From Ciona savignyi (taxonomy: Eukaryota > Chordata > Ascidiacea > Phlebobranchia > Cionidae): 64,000 nucleotides of DNA. How positions within the stretch are numbered: the first letter of the stretch is position 1; each line of letters opens with the position of its first letter. Positions 12,301 to 24,300 of the stretch are shown piece by piece. The position numbers and the translations under genes were made by a program. A model generated the notes under the pieces. It saw nothing but the letters and a program-made list of their open reading frames with translations. It did not search any database and was not told the origin of the DNA. Location of the stretch: NCBI GenBank assembly GCA_000149265.1, contig CH000003.1, positions 61,099-125,098 on the forward strand, written 5' to 3'.

Positions 12301-15300
12301 GCTTTAACGGTCGTGTTGCTTTCAATTCGGTCTGCGGGTCTGATGATCCATCTCGGGTCATGGAGCAAGGTGTGGTGGAAGTTGCCGGTGCAACCTTCTA
12401 CACTGCATTTGATTTTATGTGGGCATTCTCGCACGGAATGGCCTGCCTTTAGGCATTTAAAGCATAGGCCGCATTCCCGGGTTACGCGCTTACGTTGCTC
12501 GTACGATTTATCCTTGAAGTCGCGGCAGGCGCCAATCAAATGTGGTTTCTTGCAGACAGGGCACTGCAGCCCGGACGGTTTCGGAGTGGGAGCGGCAGCA
12601 GTGGGAAATTCGGCAGTCACGTTCACGTTATAAGCCGACACTTTCGGTTTTCGTGCGGTAGTTACTACAGGGTTTGTGGACTTTAGCAGTAAACACTTTC
12701 CATACACAGAGTTAGCTTCGCGACTCTGTTCTCTAACGAAGTTAGCAAAGTCTTTAAAAACAGCTACCGCACCTGTTTTGTCCTGTATACTCAGCGACTT
12801 GGATATCCATTTCTTTCTCAGTTCCAATGGCAGCTTGTTGACCAGCGTCGATATGAAGCCAACAGAGTCTACCGTCGATTTTACCCTTGTCTTTTCCAGG
12901 GACGCGCAGCAGTTTCGGAGCAGAACGGCCAATTTCTCCAGCGCTTCGGGGTCATCTGCGGGCACCCTCGGGAATTCCTGCAACAAGCTCTCGCACCGTC
13001 GTGCTATTATATGGGGGTTGACCATATCTTTCGAATAATTCTTGCATGGCCCGTTTCGTAGCCATCATTTTCGTAATTATCTACGGAGTTATGCTTAATT
13101 TTCTCACAGACGGGCTCTGTGCAATGTTGGAGTAGGTATACTAATTTTAGGTCGTATGAGTCTACTTTGTCGGCAATATGTAGCTGGTATCGGTTGACGA
13201 AGGACCAGTAGTCCATCGGATCTCCATTAAATTTTTGTACAATTGGGTTTGGGGTAGAAAGCGTTCACCTAACCTCTTGGTGATTTACGTGACGGAGTGG
13301 TGAATCTCGTCGGATACGAGTCGGTGATAGCTGTGTACGTCGTTGTTGATTGCGCATTGGGGAGCGATCAGCATATCGGGACGGTCGGTTCTGATGCTGT
13401 GTTGTCACGTGTTCTCTTTCGTCGTTCACCCGGATGTCGGACGGAAACGGTGGCAAATGACGTTCGGTTAAGGGAAGATGTGACAGAGCGCTGTCCTTCG
13501 GGCGCACAACGGGCGGGGCGTACAGAGTAGAACGTTGTGGTGGCTGCGCTGCGGTCGGTGTTATCTCGTTGCGTGATTGTTCAGTGGATGTAGTCTGCTC
13601 TAGAAGCGGTGTCGTTGAGCCAGCATATTGGCGGGTTTGAACTTCGTTGTGTCTGGCCTCAGGAATGGATGCTTCCTCCCATGCCCTAGCTTCAGCTTCA
13701 GCCAATTCTAGTTTTCGCCGGGATTCACGGTCGGCGAGTTCCTCTTGTAATTTTCTCTCTCTTTCAGCAAGTTTTCTTTTATGTTCCTCTGTTTCAGCGA
13801 GCAGCTTGCTTTCTTCTTTTCTCTCTAAGTCTTGTTGTCGCGCAAGCCTAGCAAGTTCAAGCTTTACCTTGCTATCTTTTAGCTTAAAGCTGCGCATCGA
13901 GCTTGTAGTGCTTACAACACTTACTGATTCGTGCTTTTCATCGGGTGGGTGTGGTTGAATTACGGTGGTGCTGGTATCTGCTTGGCTTCTTCAATGCCTG
14001 GCTGCTTGGCTTCTTCAATGTTGTCCAGCCATTGTTGCTACGCGGTGTTCTGGGTTGGTTATCCATGGTCGAGAGGTACGGTTACGATGGGTTTGATCAG
14101 TTTGCTCAGTTTGAAAACGATGTTACTTCCGCGGGTGGAGTAACGGGGTTGCTTTGGTTTGAAAATAACTCGTATCGAATAAAAGAACAGACAGTTTGTG
14201 TCCTCGAATTATAATTTGCGATCAGAGTTCAAACGGTTACAGATGCGGAACGGAGGGGGCAGGGACGATATGGGGGTGATACAGGGACGATATGGACGGA
14301 GATGTTACGCAGTGGGGATGATACGTAGGGATGATACGGAGGGATGATACGGATGGATGATACGGTTTTCTGTAAATTAAAAATAAAGGGACCAAAATCA
14401 ATAATTGACGGGTGTACGTATGAAATAGTAAACAATTACACTCACCAAACTTTGGCTTTAGAACCGGAACGGAAAATACACGGTATCAGATAAATTACTG
14501 TGCTGCAGACTGTACGGTGACTAAATCAAAAAGGAAGCATTTTCTAACACGCGGTCGGGTATAGATATTGTAACACAAACTCCCATTGTGACGTAATTTG
14601 GTTGTGATGCAATTTATGATTTATCATAGACATCAATAAAACATTAATGGGTCGAGATATCTTACAATACCAATTGTGCTTGCATAAACGTGTATGGTTT
14701 AAACATTACACCAAGTGTGCTTGCATAAACGTATATAGTTTAAACATCACACAAAGTGTGCTTGAATAAACGTATATGTTTTAAATCTAACACCAAGTGT
14801 GCTTACATAAACGTATATGCTTTAAACATTTTACCATTTGTGCTTACATAAACGTGTATAATTAAAACATTATACGAATTGTGCTTGCATAAACGTATAT
14901 AGTTTAAACATTACACCAAATGTGCTTACATAAACGTATATATATATACATTATAGGAAGTGTGCTTGCATAAACGTATATAGCAGCGGTTCCCAAACTG
15001 GGCGCCGCGGCGCCCTGGGGAGCCGCGAGACTTTGTCAAGGGCGCCGCGAAAGCATGCGGAAGTTGCTGCATTTATTGTTTTTTTTCAAAAAAAAAACAG
15101 TACATGTGTGTTACACCAGTAAAACGTTCATGGGAGATGTTTGAGCCTGGTGTGCAACCCCATACACTGGAATACAGCATTCGTTTTACTTGTAAAATCT
15201 ATTGTTTGGTGTTATCTGCTACTATTTGCTCACTAACATGGCATTGTTTTCGAATAATGGTTTGTCAATTAACTGCTTTGCATTAATTGACTGTTCGTCA

Positions 15301-18300
15301 CTTTAGTAGTTTAGTGAATACTTTTAAAGAGTTTGAATGGTTATTCAAATGCATGCTATAGTCTGGATATACAATATACAATACATGCAGTTTGAAAATT
15401 TTGGATTTATGAGGGAGCCGCAAGGTTTAATAAGTTTACAAAAGGCGCCGCCAACAAAAAAGTTTGGGAACCGCTGGTATATAGTTTAAACATTATACGA
15501 TTGTGCTTGCATAAACATACACTTGGTTAAAACCTTACACCAATTGTGCTTGCATAAACGTATATGGTTTAAACATTACACCAAGTGTGCTTGCATAAAC
15601 GTATATAGTTTAAACATTACACCAAATGTGCTTACATAAACGTATATATATACATTATAGGAAGTGTGCTTGCATAAACGTATATAGTTTAAACATTATA
15701 CGATTGTGCTTGCATAAACGTATATAGTTTAAACATGACACCAATTGTGCTTGCATAAACGTATATGGTTTAAACATGACACCGATTGTGCTTGCATAAA
15801 CGTATATGGTTTAAACATTATACCAATGTTTTTGGTATAATCATATACTTGGTTTAACATTGCATTAATGGTGCTTGCAAAAACGTATATGCTTTAAACA
15901 TTACACCAATTGTGCTTGTATAAACGTATATGCTTTAAACATTACACCAACGGTGCTTGCTTAAACGTATATAGTTTAAACATTATACCAAGTGTGCTTG
16001 CATAAACATATCTTGGTTAAAACATTACACCAATTGTGCTTGCATAAACGTATATGCTTTAAACATTACACCAATGGTGCTTGCTTAAATGTATATAGTT
16101 TAAACATTACACCTAGTATGCTTGCATAAACGTATATGCTTTAAACATGACACCAATTGTGCTTGGATAAACGTATATGATTTAAACATTACACCAAGTA
16201 TGCTTGCATAAACTTATATGGTTTAAACATTACACCTAGTATGCTTGCATAAACGTATATGATTTAAACATTACACCAAGTATGCTTGCATAAACTTATA
16301 TGGTTTTAACATTACACCAATTGTGCTTACATAAACCTACTTTCTGTACTTTTTGTGTTTCTGTATTTTCTATTTTTTTTATTGCTTTTATTGTAAAAAA
16401 TGAAAATAGTAATTTTCCAAACCTGAACCACTAAACCCTTCACTCCATTCGAGTTTGTATATCACACAAGCGTTTTATTACACCCACCGGGGTATTTTCA
16501 TGACGTACGTTTATGCTATTATTTTAATGTATTTGCTAAATATGTTATTCCCCATAATTAATACTTTTAGGAATTTCCATCCGAAAGCAAGAGAACGCGT
16601 GATCCCTTACCAGGAAAACCAGCAGGAAAACACAAGTATAACAAACATATTATACTGTGCATTACCTAACTTGTATCTGTCCCATCAATACTATCGTGTA
16701 TTTGCATGCTTGTATGTGATATTCATATTTATGCCTATGAATGGGAAAACACAAGGTGCGTTACTTCAATATAATTACTGCTAACAACAGCTATTTTTTT
16801 AGCAATCTCAAATTATTTCAACGATGACGATTTGCTGATGCGACTTATGCAAAATAGTAAAATGTTGGAAGATTTGTTTATTTATCACCTTAAAAATCCA
16901 GAAAATCAACACGAAGAAAGAGACTTGCTTAAACAACTAGGATTACAATTACAACAGTAAGTGCTAGTTTTTTTTGGAAAATTCTACATAGTTGTGTCCA
17001 TATGCAAGGCACTTAGCAACATTGATATTTAACATGCTGCAATAAGTCCAAGAATCCGACCGTCGGCATGAGGTAATTTGTTGCATGTGTGATAAACATT
17101 CTTATTCTACGTGTGATAGGGCTTCCGGTTCTTTTCCACGCACGAGGAATAAACATAAATATCGTAGATATCTTGTCCACCTGTACCTTAACCTGTACAT
17201 TTATTCGTCCGACCGATTAGTTTGATTGGTAAGTGCGTCGCTTTTCAGCCCAAAGCTTTCAAGTACATAACGTTTAGTCAGCTTGTCGGTTGTGTCCTTG
17301 GGAAAGTCACTAAGTGGAGATTTCCTAAACCCATTGGACGGATGGGTGTGTTAACGCCCCTTGTGTTTAGCCATTAACGGGGATAACCATTAATATTCAA
17401 CCTATAACATACCCATATGTTAAAAATAATTAATACAATACGTGTTTTCAGGGTGATCTACTCCGACATTGAAAAGCTGTATTCGAATGCATTTCGTGAA
17501 AAGCACCAAGAACTTGAAAAACTAAATGCTCTTGCATTCTCCTTTATATCGAACAGCCAAGTATTTTATTTTTTTAATTTTTTTGTTATGTGGAGGATAT
17601 ATATGATAGGATATTTAAGTTTCATCTCCGATAATAAAAAAACGCAAGAGTTCTTCTCACACGGGTAACTAAAAGATTAGCACGTGTCCAGTAGAACCTA
17701 TCTTTACACTGGGTTCAGGCAATGTTCTCTGAGTGCCTTGCCCAAGGACACAATATAGGCTCTACACATGACTCGTATACACATTTGCATTAAGTTTTAA
17801 AATATGTAATTGTTAAACAAAATTAAACCATTTTTGCGTGTTTATTTAATATATTTGTTGGTAGAACCCTTCAAACTGTTCTTCTGCGAAAAAGCTCTTT
17901 TGCAACGTGAAGTACCATTGTGGACTCGGTTGTATGATGCACCATTACAGTCTGTGTTTCTTCATAGCTCTCGGGACCAACCGAGTTATGATCTGGGATC
18001 TCAACCAGGTCACGAAATACCCTGGAATGCATGACGCAATAAAGAGTCCAAGTTATTGCAAAAGTTCTAATGAAGAATTGGCATCAGCTCCAGAGTGGCG
18101 TAGTGAGAAAGATGCCATAATTTTTTCATACAGAAATTTTTGACGGAGATTTTTAATGAAAAAGCAATTTATTTTTGTTTATTTATTATTCTTATTTATT
18201 TATTTATGCATTCTTGTTTTATGTGGATAGGGAAATGCAAAATTGGGTTCCTGGCATAGAATGCAAACAGAGACCTTCCGGCAAATTTCTGTTTTATTCG

Positions 18301-21300
18301 TCTTTGCATTCTGTTTTTTTACCATTTAAACATAGTTGGGTTGTAAAATTTTGTGCTAGGGAAATATCATTTTAATGACAATTTTACTTGTGGGAACTAG
18401 GCTGTGTTTAAATGCAAAGTAATAGCAAATTGTTTGCCAGCAAAAAAAACGACCCAGTGTTTATATTGTGTTTTAACATAAAGAGTATAGCACACAAACG
18501 TTTAAAATCCTTATCATCAGTAAATACAGTACCTACACCAATGAGGTTCCTAACAACACAATCTTTGGTTGGGAATAATAAATATGTATATGGTATAACC
18601 CTGATCAAACGACTTTTACTTGTATGACACACCAGGCCCCCAGGAAACCGAACCTACACCGTCGGACGCTCCAATCGTCAAAGTTACTGGCTACAAAAAG
18701 TCGATTTTTGAGCCAAACACAGTTCCCAGTCAATTTCTACCACTTATCGAGCTCGTTTTAAAGGAACCATCGATGTGGTGGACAGGTCAGGTGATGAACT
18801 ACTTGTTTCGATTGAAGGAGTCTATGTCGAAAGAAGTTGAAGATTTTAAAACGAAAACAGGCTTCGGTCATCCGATAGTTGGGTATGTAAAATATTCAGT
18901 AACTAGAGAGTGTCAACCACGTGTTTAACCACCACCATTTGTAAAACACATTTTGTATGCCATATAATCATGCTACAGGGTCCATAACCACAATTTGTAT
19001 TTTATACACCGAGTATGTAGTTTTTGTTTCTGCAAGCATAAACGCATGGGTCCATAGTTGTCCAACCAAGCTTCCTTTCAATGTGTAGTTAAATAAAGAA
19101 TAAACGTCTTAAATTTACTAACATTTCACCTTAAATGTTTTAAATTAAACCTTTTTAAGCGCTATAATGAAATAAAGCTAAATTGCCAAAACAACCCGAT
19201 TTAGTTTTTTTATGATTTCATGGAATTCCCCTAGGTTTAGTAGATGAGTTTCTGTTTTTAGATATGTTAGCCATGTTATGTAACAATTCTTAAAGTTTTA
19301 ATGTGATTTGTTGACTCCTTGTTGGAGATGTCAGTGCGATATGGCATGCCTGTCACAATCATAATTCAGGAACATATTTTCGTTTTTAGGAGAATTACCC
19401 TAAGTAAATGTTTTCTTTTTTTAATTGGCACAAAGTGTCTAATGGTCTAACATTTAACCAAATCTGATCGAAATTAATGCAGCTGTTCAAGCGCTATGCA
19501 CCAAAAAGCTAATTTATTAGAAACAAAACGTTTTGGTTTTTAACGACTCAGGAGTATTCCCCTAGATTCATTACCCAAAATCTTGGTTTCTGCATATCTA
19601 GACCATGTTCTCGTACAAATGTCAAATTTTCATTGCGATTCCATTACTCCTTTTGCTTGATTTCGGGGCAACATGGCATGCTTGTCACAATCATAATTAG
19701 AGAACAAAATCCTATTTTTTAGGGTATTTCCCTGGGTAATTTTTTTATTTCCTTTAAGTGTTAACACAGTGACTAATGCACTTACACTCCACCAAATCTG
19801 ATTCAAATTGTATTAGTAGTTCAAGCGCTATATGCCAAAAAAGGCTATTTTTTAGAAAAAAATACCGTTTTGGTATTTAACGTCTTAGTGGAATTTTCCT
19901 TGATTTATCAACCAAAATTGTGGTTTCTATATATCTAGACCATGTTATCTAACAGATCACCAAGTTTTATTGCGATCCCATAACTCCTTTAGGTAGATGT
20001 CGGAGCGACATGGCATACCTGTCACAATCATGATTAGAGAACAAAATCTTATTTTTTAGGGTATTTCCCTAGGTAATTTTTTTTTCTAAGTGTTAACTCT
20101 TTCCGTCCCAACTCGCCATATATCGCGAGTTTTAAATCAGAGACTAATGCATTTCAGCAAATCTGATTCAAATTGGAAGCGTCGTTTAAATGCTATGCCC
20201 AAATAAGCTAATATTTTAGAAAAAATACCGTTTTGGTTTTTAACGTATCAGGGAAATTCCCCTTAATTTATCACCCAAAATTTTGGTTTTTGCATATCTA
20301 GACCATGTTATCCAACAAATCACCAAGTTTTATTGCGATTCCATTAACCCTTCTGGTAGATGTCGGGGCGTCATGGCATGCCTGTAACAATTATGGTTTG
20401 AGAACAAAATCTTATTTTTAGGGTATTTCCCCAAATAATTTTTTTATTGTTTCTAACTGTTAAATAAGTAGGTAATGCACTTACATTCTACCAAATCTGA
20501 ATCAGATTGAAGTAGCCGTTCAAGCGCTATGTCCAAAAAAGCTAGTTTTCAGAAAAAAATACCGTTTTGGTTTTTAACGCATCCGGAGAATTCCCTTAGA
20601 TTTATTACCTAAAATTTTGGTTTCTGCACATCTAGACCATGTTGTCTAAAAAATGTTAAATTTTCATTTTGATTCCAATATTCCCTTTGGTAGATGTCGG
20701 GGCGACATGGCATGCTTGTCAAAATCATGATTTGAGAACAAAATCTTATTTTTAGGGTATTTTGTAATTTTTTTTTGACGAAGAAAAAAAACGAAAAAAT
20801 AAAGGACAAAAACAATATGTGTCCCAATTTTTCAAATGGGATCCATAATTACCAAAACAGCCCGTTTCAGTTTTTCATGATTTCAGGGATTTCACCTAAG
20901 TTTAGTAAATAAGTTTCTGGTTTTTCATATGTAGGTCATGTTATGTAACAATTCTTAAAGTTTTAATCTGATTTGTCGACTACTTGTTGGAGATGGCAGT
21001 GCGATATAGCATGCCTGTCACAATCATAATTCTTTTTAATTTTTAAGGGAATTACACTTAGTAAATGTTTTCTTTCTTTTAATTGGCAGAGAGTATCGTT
21101 CAACAAATCTGATAAAAACTAGAGAGTGTCCACCACGTGTTTAACCACCACTATTTGTAAAGCACATGTTGTATGCCATATATTCATGGGACCCACCAAA
21201 ATTTGTATTTTATACACTGAGTATGTAGTTTGTTTCTGCAAGCATAAACGCATGGGTCACATAGTTATCAAGCCAAAATTATTTTCCATGTGTAGTTAAA

Positions 21301-24300
21301 AATAAATAAACGTCTTCAATTTACTAACATTTCACCACAAATGTATCAAATTAAACCTTCTTTTCAAGCGCTGTAATGTAATGAACCTAAATTGCCAAAA
21401 CAGCCCGATTTAGTTTTTCATGGTTTCAGGGAATTTCCCTACGTTTAGTAGATAAGTTTCTGTTTTTACATATGTGGGTTATGTTATGTAACAATTCGTA
21501 AAGTTTTAAGCTGATTTGTCGACTCCTTGTTGGAGATGTCAGTGCGATATGGCATGCCTGTCACAATCATAATTCAGGAACATATCTTCGTTTTTANNNN
21601 NNNNNNNNNNNNNNNNNNNNNNNNNNNNNNNNNNNNNNNNNNNNNNNNNNNNNNNNNNNNNNNNNNNNNNNNNNNNNNNNNNNNNNNNNNNNNNNNTATA
21701 AAAGTCTAACATTTGATCAAATCCGACATTTATCAAAAATAGAGCAGCCGTTCATGCGCTATGCCACAAAAAGCTAATTGTATTAGAAAAAAACCGTTTG
21801 GTTTTTAATGTTTGAGGGGAATTCCCCTAGATTTATTACCCAAAATTTTGGCTCATGCATATCTAGACCATGTTCTCTTACAAATGTAAAATTTTCATTA
21901 TGATTTCATTACTCATTTTGATGGATGTCGGGACGACATGGCATTCTTGTCACAATCGTGATTTGAGAACAAAATCCTATTTTTGGGGTATTTCCCCAGG
22001 TAATTTTTTTTTATTTCTTTTAAGTGTTAAATCAGTGACTATTGCACTTACATTCCACCAAATCTGATTTAAATTGGAGCAGCCATTTAAGCGCTATGGC
22101 CAAAAAGGGCTATTTTTTTAGAAAAAAATACCGTTTTGGTTTTTAACGTCCCAGGGGAATTCCCCTTGATATATCACACACAATTTTGGTTTCTGCATAT
22201 TTAGACCATGTTGTCTAACAAAAAACAAATTTTTACTGTGATTCGATTACTCCCTTTGGTAGATATCGGGGCGATATGGCATGCCTGTCACAATCATAAT
22301 TTGAGATCATAATCTTATTTTTTAGGGTATTTTCCTAGGTATTTTTTTATTTCTTTTAATTGTAAAATAAGTGGTGAGTGCACTTACATTCCACCAAATG
22401 TGATTACAATTGGACCAGTCGTTCAAGCGCTATGCCACAAAAAGCAATTTTTTAGGAAAAATTACCGTTTTGGTTTTTAGCGTCCCAGGGGAATTCCCCT
22501 AAATTTATCACAAAAAAGCGACATACCATGCCTGTCAAGCGTTTGACGAAAAACAAAGAAAAAAAAACGGACAAAAACAATATGTGTCCCATTTTTTCCA
22601 AATGGGACCCATACTTAGAGCAGACGTTAAAGCGCTATGCCGCAAAAAGTTAATTTATTAGTAAAAAAAATGTTTTGTTTTTAACGTGTTAGGGGAATTC
22701 CCGTTTATTTATCACCCAAAATTTTGGCTTCTGCATATCTAGACCATGTTGTCCAACAAATCACCAATTTTCATTGCTATTCCATTAACCCTTTTGCTAG
22801 ATGTCGGGGCGACATGTCATGCTTGTCAAGCGTTTGACGAATAAAAACCAAAAAAAAACGAACAAAAACAATATGTGTCCCATTTTTCAAAAGGGACCCA
22901 TAACAAGAGAGTGTCAACTACTTGTTTAACCACCACTATTCTTAAAACACATTTTGTATGCTATATATTCATGCGAGCAGGGTCCCGAATCACAATTTGT
23001 ACACTGAGTATGTAGGATGTTTCTGCAAGAATAGAGGCATGTGTCCCTGAGGTAACAATCCGATCTTGTTATCCATATTCATTGCAAAATATCCAGAAAG
23101 TTTTGACCGTACTGCCATCCAGGGGAATTCCCTTATATTTATCACCCAAAATTTTGGTTTCTGCATATCTAGACCATGTTGTCTAATAAATAACAAATTA
23201 ATTGCGATTTCAATATTCTTTTTGGTAGTTGTCGGGGCGACATACCATGGCAGTCAAACCTTTGACGAAAAAAACGAAAAAAAACTATCTGTGTCCCAAT
23301 TTTCCATATTAAACAACTTTACGGACTACCGAAGAAAAGCCGTTATTTTAACACTAAGAAGTACAATTTACTCTTTAAATTAAAAATTTATTTAAAACAT
23401 CGTCACGATTATAACACACGGCAAAATCACTGGCGCAAAACTAGCATAAGAAATGTGTATTAATGGGTCTACCAAAACTGAAGGAACGTCTCCATCACAC
23501 AACACATTGCAATAGTTTAGGTAACAGTGGTTGGAAGGTTTTCTGACTTTTGGGTTTTCTTTACAGAAAGATAAAAAAGCATAATTAAATCCCACTTAAT
23601 CATGTACATACCCCATTTCATTCCAGAATTCATGTCAGAAGAACGGATAAAATCCAAGAAACCAATTACCATGACTTGGATTCCTACATGGAATACGCAA
23701 TTAATTGGTATGACCAATATGTAATAAGGTACGGGAATGTGCAAAGGAAAATATATCTAGCATCAGATGATCCAGCGATTATGGAAGAGGCGAAGAGCAA
23801 GTCAGTTGTTATTCCATGTTGTCGTTTTATTCTGCCTCCTTAACCTAAAACAAAACTATGTTGTTGTCAGGCAAGGCAATTTACATATAGTGTTTAAAAT
23901 TCTCAACTATACAGTGTGCACAAAACCATTATCATGTTGAATAGTACGTCAGACTGGTAGAGGATATTCATGTTTATCCCAGCAAATGTCAGATTACCTC
24001 GCGTTGGGTTACCGAAGCTATTGCAATGTGTTGTATATTATTACGACATTCCTTATTTGGTTTATATAAGTAGAATGTATCAAGTCTCTGGGTCAAGGCA
24101 ATATCCCCTAAGTGCCTTGTCCGAGGACACAACCAACTAGATAGCGACCAGTTACGAATTTGCAAACTTTCGACAAAAGGCAATGCATTTACCCAACAAG
24201 CTAATTGGCCGGTAAAAGACTGAATAAACAATACTCTGCAACAGGTACCCAAACTACCAGTTTCTATTCGGCGAGTCTGCAAGTGCTGGTGTAAATTCGA

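Larger units (their letters stand above)
7550..14666 (-). mobile_element. BEL/Pao LTR retrotransposon 1, full length, defective
   Basis: A 7117-bp element lying antisense in FUT8 intron 1. Two 546-bp direct LTRs flank an internal region with gag, aspartic protease, reverse transcriptase, RNase H and integrase in the order of BEL/Pao elements. The host bases ATACC are duplicated at 7545-7549 and 14667-14671, inside the 40-bp minisatellite. On the element strand the purine tract GGTGGGAGGA abuts the 3' LTR (8096-8105). The LTRs differ at one base that I could find, so insertion was recent, yet the reading frames are broken many times. Confidence 0.93.

Noticed and set aside
16455..16784. 109-residue frame with hydrophobic start upstream of FUT8 exons
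   Set aside because: It reads across the FUT8 exon 2 region in another frame; the phase-consistent exon 16571-16635 explains the sequence better.
18175..18375. Possible extra FUT8 exon after a GGATAG acceptor
   Set aside because: Its translation does not fit the family, and exon 5 joins exon 6 in phase without it.
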